Source of the DNA: JAXLWB01 sp046328715
GTDB taxonomy: Bacteria > Chloroflexota > Anaerolineae > Caldilineales > Caldilineaceae
Length of the DNA: 64,000 nt
Direction of reading: 5' to 3'
Assembly: GCA_046328715.1 (NCBI GenBank)
Contig: JAXLWB010000006.1
Location: 62,001 to 126,000, forward strand
Shown here: positions 17,836 to 27,700 of the stretch, in pieces
Numbering within the stretch: position 1 is the stretch's first letter
Layout of the letters: every line of letters begins with the position of its first letter
Notes under the pieces: model-generated
Told to the model about the DNA's origin: nothing
Databases searched by the model: none
Seen by the model: the letters and a program-made list of their open reading frames with translations, nothing else
Program-made: the position numbers and the translations under genes

Positions 17836-18407
17836 GAGATTGATCCGGGGCGCGTGCCCTTCACATAATCCAAAATTTGTTCCAGATAGAATTCTAATGG
17901 CTGCGATGTATCAACGACTAGATAGTCGCTCGCCGGGCGCTTCATGTTTTCAATTGCATGGCGGAAGTACGCTTCACCTGTCTTTTCCTTTCCCGAACCG
18001 ACGGTGGGTTGAGCAAAGACACCTGCCAATTGACTCGGTTTACGTACACGACTTTGCAAGCGCCGATCCAGTTCTTGAAGATCATCGAGTCTGCATTCGA
18101 CATAACAATAGCGTGCGCCAAACTCTTCTGCTAACTGCTGCCCTCGTTTGAGCAAGTCCTCATAAAAGCAAGGGCTATCGAAAATAACACTCTGTTCTTG
18201 CTGCAAAAGGTGACGGGCTAGTGCGTGTAAGACCATATATGAAGCACGCCCTGCATCCGTGGCGGGAATATCAGCTTCTAGCAGGGCGCTTTTGGTTATG
18301 TCATGGTCAATGATCACGGCACCGATTTCCTTGGCAATGGCATCTGCTACTGTTGTTTTGCCCGCACCCGGAGCGCCCGACATCTGCACAAATACTAATC
18401 TGCTCAT
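17832..18407 (-). CDS. P-loop AAA-family ATPase / small-molecule kinase-like protein
   Basis: 191 residues from ATG 18407 (a GTG at 18416 is also possible). The Walker A motif is SGAPGAGKTTVADAIAKEIGA at the N-terminus; then IIDHDITKSALLEADIP and VIFDSPCFYEDLLKRGQ look like the Walker B and lid-associated parts of Zeta-toxin/CPT/gluconate-kinase-like proteins that phosphorylate small molecules. Antibiotic or nucleoside kinase activity is possible, but the substrate cannot be told. It is coupled to the GNAT gene by an ATGA overlap, so both may act on the same compound (inference). Confidence 0.8.
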   Translation of the reverse strand: MSRLVFVQMSGAPGAGKTTVADAIAKEIGAVIIDHDITKSALLEADIPATDAGRASYMVLHALARHLLQQEQSVIFDSPCFYEDLLKRGQQLAEEFGARYCYVECRLDDLQELDRRLQSRVRKPSQLAGVFAQPTVGSGKEKTGEAYFRHAIENMKRPASDYLVVDTSQPLEFYLEQILDYVKGTRPGSIS

Positions 18408-18498
18408 CCTTGTCACCCCATCACTCAGTGGTATGGTTTGGCTATTTGAATATCCGGTTTGTACCTCTTCAGATGGTAGGCCCTCATTGCCTGGTTAC

Positions 18499-19665
18499 TT
18501 AACGGGGATCGACGATATAACCAGCAAAAAGAATCGTACCGTTCGTAGAGTCATGGAGGATACATAGAAAAGGATGATCAACACGCATCTCAGTCGGTGC
18601 GGAGAGTATGCTGCGGCTCATTACAATCGCAGTCGCAGCGGCCGCCTCGGCACCCTCTTCATTGACAGTCAGTGTCGCCTGATGCAGAACTTTTGAAATG
18701 AAGAGTCCTTTGCCAATCAAGGGAAATTCAGCATTTCTGTTGAAAGCCTTCTTGACTCCTAACTTGTTCATCGGCTCGTTTAATAGTTGATGTTGCATGA
18801 TGGTAAAGCGCGGGAGCGTCAACTGTACTTGCTGTGAACGGAACTGTGAGCGAACCATCTGCCAATCGTCGGTATCGAAGCGCCGCTGAAATTCCGCAAA
18901 GTCACTCCCAGCCCGGGGCAAGATGACGGCCATGTGGTAGCTGCCTTCGACATAGGGCAGATCGATGGCCTGGAAGAGTTCATGTTCAAAGTAAGCGAAG
19001 TTCGCCTTTTGGCGCATCAAGGGGCGTGCTTCTGTTTTGCCATCCAGCAGAGTAAAGGGTTGGTCGGAGGTCTGGGTCGGGTCAAACTGATTTTGCCAGT
19101 TGGCCTTGAAGTAGACGGCGTTGAGCAGCGCCAGCGTTGCCCCGGCGACATCGGTCGCTGTGACCAGTTGATCAATTTTCCCCTTCGTTTTGTCAGATAC
19201 CCAGTGGTTGATGATTTCGGCTGCATCGGGGCGGTTGAAGTCAAGATTGAAACTTTCAGCCGCATAGCGTTTCTGAAGATCGGCCACAAAGTCGGGCAGC
19301 ACAGGATCACGCTCGGCCTGCCATAAGGAGTTTGCCATCGACCATTCGACACCCGGCTTCGCTGTATTATAGAGACTGGTCAGAAAAGCAAACGCCTTCT
19401 CCATATCTGGTTTGCTGAGATCCGCTACCCCAAAGGTCTCTAAAATTTGTTTGCGCGTTTCACCCTCTGCCCCATGACCAACCAGGGCAAAGGCAATGGC
19501 GATGCTCAAGGGCGAAACAAAGAGATTGCGCTTGCCATCATCCTTGGCCAGCTTCGCCAAAAGCTGAAAGGCAAAGCGATTGATCCCAGTAATCGTCTGC
19601 ACTGTTGCGGCGGGCAACTGTGCAGGCTGTGGGCCTTGCCCCTCTGCAGAAGATCGACTTCTCAT
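18499..19665 (-). CDS. Serpin (serine protease inhibitor)
   Basis: 388 residues, the typical serpin length. Markers: NRFAFQLLAKLAKDDGKRNLFVSPLSIAIAFALVGHGAEGET, NAVYFKANWQNQF, LPRFTI, the hinge NEEGAEAAAATAIVM and the end DHPFLCILHDSTNGTILFAGYIVDP. The hinge matches the small-residue consensus of inhibitory serpins. The reactive site falls near S-R-S-I; depending on loop length P1 is Ser or Arg. ATG 19665 was chosen for its AAAGGTGAG ribosome site; the open frame extends 45 codons upstream but that part looks non-coding. No signal peptide, so probably intracellular. Followed 92 bases later by the kinase-like gene. Confidence 0.93.
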   Translation of the reverse strand: MRSRSSAEGQGPQPAQLPAATVQTITGINRFAFQLLAKLAKDDGKRNLFVSPLSIAIAFALVGHGAEGETRKQILETFGVADLSKPDMEKAFAFLTSLYNTAKPGVEWSMANSLWQAERDPVLPDFVADLQKRYAAESFNLDFNRPDAAEIINHWVSDKTKGKIDQLVTATDVAGATLALLNAVYFKANWQNQFDPTQTSDQPFTLLDGKTEARPLMRQKANFAYFEHELFQAIDLPYVEGSYHMAVILPRAGSDFAEFQRRFDTDDWQMVRSQFRSQQVQLTLPRFTIMQHQLLNEPMNKLGVKKAFNRNAEFPLIGKGLFISKVLHQATLTVNEEGAEAAAATAIVMSRSILSAPTEMRVDHPFLCILHDSTNGTILFAGYIVDPR

Positions 19666-20112
19666 AGCTTTCTCACCTTTCAAACTACGTTCTATCCACG
19701 TATGAAAAACTTGACTTGCACGATTGAGATAGTGTGCGGATGAAGATGCAATCCCTCCTGATTGAAACCGTGAAGCACCGGTCAAGTTGTTTCGAACCAA
19801 ATTTCAGCCTTCCCACTTCTCCACCCCTTGAGTAAACAGGGTGTTTGTCGATGATATGCGGATTGAAGAGAAATGTCAATCAGATTGAACGGGGGTCGGG
19901 GTACACAACTGGGTATCAAAAAATAGATAGTCCAATATGTAATGCAATAAAATCGTAAAGAAAAGATTCGTCATTTGTTTAGTGACTTACAGCGCAGAAT
20001 TTAGTATTCTTGTGCCAACTGCTGCTCACATTTCACCCCTTTTGTCTTGGATCGGCCCTCTTTTTTGCGATGCGCGCAAGGCACTCCTCCCTTCGGCATC
20101 ACTGGATCGCAC
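19666..20112. other. Divergent intergenic region between serpin and nuclease genes
   Basis: About 450 bases with no supported gene. It must hold promoters for both genes; I see no pair of -35/-10 boxes good enough to call. Confidence 0.4.
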
Positions 20113-21294
20113 ATGCACGGATTTTTCAAGGTACCCACGTGGCGCGTACTACAGCCACGGCTCATCCCCCGTTTCTCCCGACCCATTGGAATTAGCTGCA
20201 CATTACTTGCTGTTTTCTTTGGTTTTGTAGTTGCCCTGGCTTCGCCGTTGCCGACAAGCCCGATGGTCAGCACGTTTGCCAGCATACAGGCACAATCAAC
20301 TCCAACCGTATCCCTGGCCGACGCTCAATCCGCACAAGTGACCAGGATCGTCGATGGCGATACAATTCACGTTCTGCTCAACGGTACAGATCAAACCGTG
20401 CGCTACATCGGCATCGACACGCCAGAACGTGGTCAACCCGGCTACAAAGCAGCAACCGAGGCCAATCGTGCCTTGGTCGAAGAGCAGACTGTCTATCTGC
20501 TCAAGGAAACTTCGGAGACAGATCGCGATGGACGTTTGTTGCGGCAAGTTTATCTGACTGATGGTCGTTGGGTGAATGGCGAATTGGTCGTCCAGGGTTG
20601 GGCGCAACCGGTACGCTATGCGCCAGACACTCTCAAAGCGCAAGAGTTGGAAGCATGGGCCCGTAAAGCGGCGCAGGCCAAGCAAGGCTTTTGGAGCGGA
20701 ACTTCCGCTTACGACGGAGCGATGAGTTATGCTCTCACACTACGCACCAGCAACGTCCGCAAAGGTCCTGGCACCAACTTTGCCATCAGCGGCAGCGCGC
20801 TCGCCAACACACCGCTTACCCTCTTTGGCCGCAACCAGGCCGGCGACTGGGTACAGGTGCGCCTTCCCGATCGCAGTGGCGGCTGGATGAATGTTTCGCT
20901 GCTCAAGGTCAATGTGGCGGTGACATCGATACCCATCGTTCAGGACGCAGCACAAAGCCCTACCGTTGTACAGCCTACCCCAACCGCGACATCTTCATCA
21001 CCTGCTGCACCGACGGAAGCAACTCCAACCGCACCTCAAACTCCAATGCAAAGCAACAACGGGAACAATGAAGGCGGTTCAAAGCCCTTTCAATGTACGG
21101 GTGGATGCTCGGTTGCACCTGATCCGAGTTGTGCAATCAAAGGCAACGTAAATTCAAAGAAGGATAAAATTTACCACATGCCTGGCTGGCGAGATTACAA
21201 AAGAACTAATATCAATCCAAACGAAGGCGATCGTTGGTTTTGCACGGAAGAGGAAGCTCTTGCCGCAGGCTTCCGGGCACCACTCAACCATTAA
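20113..21294 (+). CDS. Exported thermonuclease (SNase-like) with SH3 and C-terminal 'sunset'-like domain
   Basis: 393 residues from ATG 20113. N-terminus: basic residues, a hydrophobic helix (ISCTLLAVFFGFVVALAS), so exported or membrane-anchored. SNase domain (about 70-200) keeps the catalytic set: VDGDTI (Asp), RYIGIDTPE (Arg, Asp, Glu) and DRDGRLLRQVYL (second Arg). An SH3-like domain follows (LRTSNVRKGPGTNFAISG...GDWVQVRL), then a Pro/Thr/Ser-rich linker, then CAIKGNVNSKKDKIYHMPG, RDYKRTNI and GDRWFCTEEEALAAGFRAP, a small C-terminal domain often attached to such nucleases. Probable role: degradation of extracellular DNA/RNA, attached to the wall through SH3 (inference). The open frame extends upstream to a TTG at 20047; the start is uncertain. 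Confidence 0.88.
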   Translation: MHGFFKVPTWRVLQPRLIPRFSRPIGISCTLLAVFFGFVVALASPLPTSPMVSTFASIQAQSTPTVSLADAQSAQVTRIVDGDTIHVLLNGTDQTVRYIGIDTPERGQPGYKAATEANRALVEEQTVYLLKETSETDRDGRLLRQVYLTDGRWVNGELVVQGWAQPVRYAPDTLKAQELEAWARKAAQAKQGFWSGTSAYDGAMSYALTLRTSNVRKGPGTNFAISGSALANTPLTLFGRNQAGDWVQVRLPDRSGGWMNVSLLKVNVAVTSIPIVQDAAQSPTVVQPTPTATSSSPAAPTEATPTAPQTPMQSNNGNNEGGSKPFQCTGGCSVAPDPSCAIKGNVNSKKDKIYHMPGWRDYKRTNINPNEGDRWFCTEEEALAAGFRAPLNH

Positions 21295-21665
21295 GTTTCT
21301 TACAAAACAAGCTAGAGTCAGCGTTGTCGGTTCGATGCGGCGATGTTGATTCGAGCAGCGCAAGATCCTTCCAGGATGACATGTCAACTCCTAGGTTACT
21401 GGATCGGACTTTTTCGGCAGTGTAGAATTTAACTTTATCAGGGTATGTTGCGGACTAAGGTGTCGGAGATGTGAAAGGATACGGGTGAGGTTTGCACTGT
21501 TCTTTTTAATTACGGTGCATAAGGTAGGAGATTGCCAGCGCAACAATTTGAATCTGCACTAACCCTAGGTTCGCCGGCAATCGTTCGGCTGAGCACTCGA
21601 CTGAGCTCACGCCGAAGTCTCTCGCCGCCTCCTCATGCCCCTAGCGATACAACACGATATAAAAG
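21295..21665. other. Non-coding gap with a dispersed repeat
   Basis: No supported gene. At 21578-21625 the sequence CAATCGTTCGGCTGAG then CTCACGCCGAAGTCTC is a partial palindrome; a closely related block (CAATCGTTCGACTGAG then CTCACGAATGTCTC, from 30565) is embedded in frame in the giant gene. Confidence 0.5.
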
Positions 21666-21699
21666 AAAGCGAGATACAAGTGACCTTGCATCTCGCTTT
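21666..21699. terminator. Bidirectional terminator hairpin after the first giant gene
   Basis: AAAGCGAGAT (21666-21675) pairs with ATCTCGCTTT (21690-21699). The minus-strand exit is T-rich (TTTCTTTTAT), which suits ending the giant-gene transcript; the plus side has TTTTG. The corresponding place after the second giant gene has a hairpin with a different stem (52120-52154). Confidence 0.7.
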
Positions 21700-21731
21700 T
21701 GACTTCCAATTCGTCCTTTAGTGTAGATATC

Positions 21732-21801
21732 GTAGGGGCATCCGCTTGCCGGTGCCCTGGGTTGTAACTCACCCAGGGCGACCGCAAGGGTACGCCCCTA
21801 C
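21732..21801. repeat. Palindromic GTAGGGGC repeat, copy A
   Basis: Arms of about 31 bases start GTAGGGGCATCCGCTTGCC and end GGGTACGCCCCTAC, near-reverse complements around a short loop. It lies just past the stop codon of the first giant gene; the same element is at 52185-52255 after the second. It could act as a transcript-end stabiliser or be a small non-autonomous element. Confidence 0.8.
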
Positions 21802-21805
21802 GAAC

Positions 21806-22936
21806 TTACCGACTGACCGTCGGGAGGAAGAGTTTACTCGTCTGCTCCTCCTCGCTCGGTGTACTGCTCTCCGGCGCTGAATCTACCGGATTATTGTCCA
21901 CTGACCCTTCGGCGTTGTCCAGGGCAGGCCCACTGCCCTCTGACTCACGGTTCGTTCCGCCAGCGCCACTCGAAATCACCGGCAAGAAGAGCTTCCGCAC
22001 CGCCTCCGGGTTGTCCTCGTTTGTGCCTTCCTCGCTCAACAACTCGTCGTTGGCGTTGGGGCTGAGGGTGGCGGTGGAATTGATGCCAGTGGCGTCGTCG
22101 AGGGTCAGGTTGATGTAACCATCGACACGACCTTCGACCGTGCTGGGGCTGAAGCGGTTGGCGAGGGTCAGTTCACTGAACTTGCCCACGCTGACCCAGC
22201 GAGCGACAAACGAGCCGACTGCCTTGCTCCGTTCACGGATGAGCAGCGTGCCGTTGGGTGCGACCACGTTCGCAGCCAGGGTGGCATACGGTCCGAAGGT
22301 CGCTGCCTTGGCTCCGAGTCCACCGAGCACGGCTGTGTTGGCGTTGACACCAGCGATGTAGATCACAATCTGCTTGGCTGTGACCGCACTGCTGGGTGCA
22401 GGTCCGACATAGCTGTGTTCACCGACGATGGCACGTCCACTGATGCGAATCTCACTGGCAGCGGCAAAGGTCAGCTTGGTGTTGTCGCCGACATTCCACT
22501 CCTTGAAGGAGTAGACACCACCGCTGAAGCTCACTTCACCACCCTTGGCCACATTCAGACTCAGGTAGTTGCCCGGAGCCACGGTGGCTGAGCCTGCCGA
22601 AGCCACATCGACATTCTGTTTGCCGACACCGATGCCTGGCATGGCCACAAAGCGGTTGAGCAGGGGCAGGGCTTGCGGCGTGACCTTGGTGCCCTTGACC
22701 GTGCCCGGTCCACGCAGTTCGTTGTAGTTGGCATTGGCGAGTGCCGTGCCCTGACCGACAAAGAGTGTGTCACCCAACACCTTGCTCTTGGCGTCGGCGA
22801 AGCTGACACCGCTGCCGATGCTGACTTCTGCACCATCACCCAGCCACGGTCCCTGGCTGGCGTTGCTGGCGGCGATGTCACCACTCATCACCTTGACGTT
22901 CTCTCGCAGGATGATGCCTTCTGACCCGAAGACCAC
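21806..22936 (-). pseudogene. C-terminal fragment of giant surface protein 1 (FLP-tail part)
   Basis: Open frame of 376 codons corresponding to the last part of the intact paralog at 52260-53440. It has a repetitive parallel-beta/bactofilin-like character (GDGAEVSIGSGVSFADAKSK, GVYSFKEWNVGDNTKL, ASEIRISGRAIVGEHS) and a Ser/Glu/Asn-rich tail with two FLP motifs (KLFLPVISS and the terminal KLFLPTVSR). It is separated from the preceding coding part by a one-base loss in a C-run at about 22957-22960 (four C here, five in the paralog). The first Met is not a true start. Confidence 0.8.
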
Positions 22937-23301
22937 GAAGCCGTCTCGTTGCAGACCCCTTGTCCTGGGGTTGGCGTGACATTGATGGTCACCGTGGCCA
23001 GGTTGGAGGTGGCATCACCATCGTCAGCCTTGAAGCTGAAGCTGTCCACACCGAAGAAGTCGGTGCCAGGTTGGTAGACCAGGTTGGCTCCTGTACCACT
23101 CAGTGTGCCATTGGCCGGTTTGCCGACGATGACGTACTTGAGGCTGCTTTCGTCGCTAGCCTTGAGTGTCACGGGTAGCTTGACATTCTGGGCGGTGGTC
23201 ACGACCTGACTGCTTGCCACTGGTGCCTGTTCTGCACATTCCAACTGACCTTGCTGGCTGGGTTGCCCTTGACCCGCACCTGGAAGCTGTATGTGTGCCA
23301 T
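22888..23301 (-). pseudogene. Fragment of giant surface protein 1 (cadherin/Ig-like part)
   Basis: The frame carries APVASSQVVTTAQNVKLPV and YQPGTDFFGVDSFSFKADDG, a cadherin-like tandem Ig domain identical to the paralog. Left-hand frame change: at 23228 the copy has T where the paralog has AC (-1); a two-base CT insertion at 23287-23288 lies just before. Right-hand change is the C-run at about 22957. Confidence 0.8.
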
Positions 23302-24799
23302 CGGTCAGGTTGGTGTAGTTCACTGGGCTGGTGCAGGCAGTGAAGGCGGCTCCGTCCAGCGAACATTCATAGGCACCACCACCGTTCAATGTGAAGCTGG
23401 CACTGCGGCTGCTGGTAGGATTGCTTGGCGCATTGCCAATCTTGGCTTCGACGCCACCACCATTCACGGTCCATTTGACTTCAGCCGGGGTTGGATCTTG
23501 CGTGCCCTGGCCGTTGATGGCATGGACCTGGAAGGTGTGGGCGCCGTTGCTCAGATTCTGGTACGCCACCGGGGTCGTACAGGCGGTGAAGACCCCTTCG
23601 TCGAGTCTACACTCGAAGGCCACTGCAACGTCACCACCTACAGTGCCGGTGAAGCCGATGGTTGCATTGACCGAATCGTTGGGCTGGGCAGTGATGCTGG
23701 TCTCGGGCAGCGTGCCGCTGTCGAAATCGGCGTTGGCATCGGCACCAATCTTAGTGATTTGTCCCGCCTTGTCGATGGCACGCACGCTGATGGGCAGGTT
23801 GCGATTCTCTGGGTCGCTGACCGGGTAGGCGATACCCCAGACGCCATCTTTAACCAAGGCATCGGCGTATGGTTGGTCGCCGACCTTGACCTGCACTGTA
23901 GCCAGATTCGCCACATTGTCCACCGTGCCTTGGATGAGCACGATGCCGCTCTGCGCCTGGTAGGTGTCGCTCAGGGTCAGGTTGGTCTTGCCCAGGGCGA
24001 CGGTTGGCTCTTTGCTGACCACGGTAAAGTGGACTGGCTCACCCGCAGGTTGGCTGGAACCGTTCCAGTCGCTTGCCCTGGCTTCCAGGGTGTGGCTGCC
24101 AGCGCTTAAGCTGAGTTCGATACTTTGCTGAGCCACGGTCACCTTGTCGATGCGGGCGAAGGGAATGGTTGCCGCCACTTCGCCGTCGAGCAAGACGGTC
24201 ACTTCTTTCAATGTCTTGGCCGCTTCGGCGGCGACAACCACTTCGACATTGCCCGTCGAGCCGACAAAGCTGCCATCGGTCGGGTTGACGATATGAGCAG
24301 TCGGCTGTTCGGAAGGCACTGCTGCCACTTCTGCTGTGGTAACTGGGTACTGGTAACTGGTAACTGACTCACTACCCGCTGCCTCACTCGCCGCCACTGC
24401 GCCACCACCCAAAACCGCAGTACTGCATTTGCCCGTCGCATCACAGGCAGTGAGGCTGCCGCTGGGGATGTTGCTTGGCTGCCAGACCGTCCAGGTGTTG
24501 CTCAGGCTGCTGAGAATGGTCAGCGTCGGGAACTGGCTTTGCAGGATCGGGTCGCTGTTAAAGCCGCGGCTGGCTGGTTGGACGGCGTTGCCAGGGCAGT
24601 TGAACTTGCTCTCGTCCAGTTGCCAGTCACTCGCCACACAACTGTACTTCACTTCGTATTGGCGCACGTTGTTGGCATCCAGCACGGATTGACCGGTCGC
24701 CGTGCCGCTGATGGTGACGCGGAGCGACATTGTCAATGATACCGCGCCAGAGGTTGTTGTTGGCACCTCGGTTGCCAAAGATGTCAGTCGCCCGTCCAT
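23156..24799 (-). pseudogene. Fragment of giant surface protein 1 (Ig-like repeats)
   Basis: Contains ISGTATGQSVLDANNVRQ onward, then several Ig-like/HYR-type repeats (AHIVNPTDGSFVGSTGNVE, FECRLDEGVFTACTTPVAY, YECSLDGAAFTACTSPVNY). Compared with the paralog the frame is entered after loss of one CG pair at about 24718-24721 (GACGCGG here, GACGCGCGG there). The correct reading therefore runs only from about 24718 to 23288. Confidence 0.8.
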
Positions 24800-27700
24800 C
24801 GATCTGAATCATGCCTTCCAGATTGTTGGGTACAGCAAGGCTCCAGGTCGCAGGATTACCTACGACGGTGCGGGGGACTACGGTGGCGGGAACCCAAACC
24901 TTATCCGCCGTGCGATAGAGGGCTTGCACCTCGGCAGCCGTGAGGGCACGATTCCAAACCGCAACCTGATCGACAGTTGCCGCCCGCCCAAAAGATGAAT
25001 AGGCGACATTCATGTTGGAGCGATCAAATGGGCTGCCGTAATCAGCATTCGCCGCCGTTGCGCTACCAACAAGCACGCCATCCACGTAGAACGACGAAAG
25101 CATCTGCTGGCGATCATAGACACCCGCCAGATGGTGCCATTGGCCATCACGCAGATCCCGGTTGCCTGTAATCGTGACTGCATCAGCGGTAAAGGTACTC
25201 CTCGTCACTTTCCAGTACGCTCTACCCTGTCCATCGGCAATGCCCAGACTATAGCCACCGCGGTTTCCGAGTTTTTCTAAAATGATCATGCCGTTGCTGG
25301 TCTCGGCACCTAGCTTGATCCAACCTTGTGTGCTAAAGCTTAGCGCATTGCCTGTAGCTGGGAACTGCGGGAAACTGAGCCCCGGATTGTCTTTAACGTA
25401 CAGAGAGGCAGAGTTGGTGGCACTTTGTAGACCATTCCCTCCTCGACCAGCGACGCCAGCCTGAGGACATCGCCCAGAGCAGTAAGCGTTATTCGCCTGA
25501 CCTGAACTATCAACGAAAGTTGCAGAACCAGTTCGCTCCTCAAAGTTGAGCTGTAAGACAGTACCAGAGTAGGGGAGGACACTGGTGATAGGGGCAAAGC
25601 TGATGTCCAGCTTATCATTGGGCTGGAAGTTGATGTCGTCGATATTCGTGCCAATCAATGGATCGAGCAACGTACCGCCAATCGAGACCGGATTGGTGAT
25701 GGTGGCGCTGAGCAGATTGCGAGCGACATCAGTTGCGGTCAATGTTGCCACAGGTGGGCGAGCATCGACACGAATCCGCAAGCTAGCGCCAACGGTTGTA
25801 TTGCCCACCTTATCACTGGCAGAAAGCCGTGCGCCATAGAAAGCACTCGGTGGCAGGTCAGTGACATCGCTGGGCAACACATAATCGATGCTCCAGGTGC
25901 CATTGCTGGCATTGTAGACTACCGGTTGCCACGAGCCCACTTCCAGGCTTTGACCGGGGTTGAAGTCAAACGGATCCAGTAGCATGCGTAGCGAAGCCGG
26001 GTCGACACCGCTGGCAGGGTACGGAGTACCATTCAAGTTGATGTTTGGATCGTTGACCGTCCCATTGATCTTCACCACCCATTGTCCGGCACTGTTGCGG
26101 GTCGTGGTATAGTTGCCATCGGGCGACAGGATTTGTCCACCCGGGGCCAACCCATCACCATAGATGGTATAGGAGGTGAGGGTGGTCGTCTCATTGCCCA
26201 CGGCATCTCGTGCATAGAGACTGATGATATTGGTACCTGGATTGATGCCAACCGATGCAGTCCAACTTGTGGTTCCATTGGCATCGCGTGTGCCGATTCC
26301 ATCTTGTGCCGTGACACGAACGAGTGTCGGGTAGGAAGTTGGGTCAGTAGCCGTGCCACCGATTACATAGAAGGTACGGTTGAAGGCTCGGACATAGCCG
26401 CCATTGGGCAACGAGGTGAGGGCGACGATTGGTTTGTCATTGTCCACAGTGACCGTGTAGGCCCCAGTGGCACTGACACTGCCATTCGATGGATTCAACG
26501 TCGCCTGGACACGGCTGCCAATGTTAGCAACTTGCGAGGTCGGGTTGGCGATCACCTTGAGGTTGGTCTGCACGGTGAGAGTCTGCGCCGTGTTAAAGGT
26601 GAGCGGGTTGAATCCGAGCGCATAGGGCGAGGCTGGGCTGGGCACGCCCAACACACCAGGCACTGTAAGATTGAGCGTGCCAGGGTTCATTGGACGCAGG
26701 GCGACGACGGTCGATGTGTAGAGCAAGCTTTGATTGGGAGCCAGGAAGCGATCCAAATCGTTGCTTTCACCCGAAACGACAATCGGTGGCGAGTTTACGA
26801 TGATCGGGCTGTAGGGACGATTGTCGAGATCGATACGGTTGGCGGCTACGGGGTCGAGTGCCAGCACCCGCTCTGCCAGGTCGTCCAAACCATCGTTGTC
26901 AGTGTCCTTCAAGGTTGGATCGGAGGAGACACGCACGACAAAGGGTGCGGTGGCGTTGATCGTGACATTCCAACCGCCTTCCCAGATGCCAGTGGCGGCA
27001 CCGGTGGTAGCGTCGATGCGCTCGTGCCAAACCTCTTCACTATCCTTCAACCCATCGCCATCGGTGTCGGCTTTGGCGGGGTTAGTGTCGAACTGGGCTT
27101 CCTGCAAGTCGGTCAGGCCGTCGCCATCAGTGTCGCGTGCAGTCAACGAGAAGTTGACACCCGCCTGGCGGCGTTCCAATTCATAACTATCGGAAAGACC
27201 GTCGTTATCCGTGTCCCAACTGTTGTCATTCGGGTCAATGCCGCCGCGGTTAATGGCCAGCAGCCCATCCCCATCGGCGTCTTTCAACGAGAGGAAGGCG
27301 GGATCCCAGCTCATGCCCAACCCACCGTCGGGCTTGGCTCCCAGGGTCATAAAACCATCCAGGGTTGCCGGGAAGATGTCGAACTTCATGGCGTCGATCT
27401 TGGTCGAGTTGCTGCCCGCAAGAGTGCGCGTATAGCAAACTGGAATCGGCGGTACAAAGGGAATGAAGGGGAAGGGCATCATCCAGCATTCGTAGGCGGG
27501 GAGGGCGTAGCCTGTGTTAAAGAAGAAATCGACAGTACGGTTCAACCCAGCCGTGCGCACAATGCCTGTGACTTGGGGCACTGGATTAGCGGCTGCCTGC
27601 CCACGATACATCGGTGTCGCCCCATAGTAATGATCGACGCCCACATTTTGCCAGGCGCTGGTCATCTGGTCGCGTTCCACGCTCAGTGCTTGTTCCGACT

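Larger units (their letters stand above)
21697..24720. repeat. 3-kb segmental repeat, copy A (3' part of giant gene 1 and its flank)
   Basis: This segment is nearly identical to 52152-55205: for example 23341-23510 matches 53831-54000 base for base. The match includes the C-terminal coding region and about 100 bases after the stop. It ends abruptly near 24721, beyond which the two giant genes differ at roughly one base in four or five. Confidence 0.88.
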
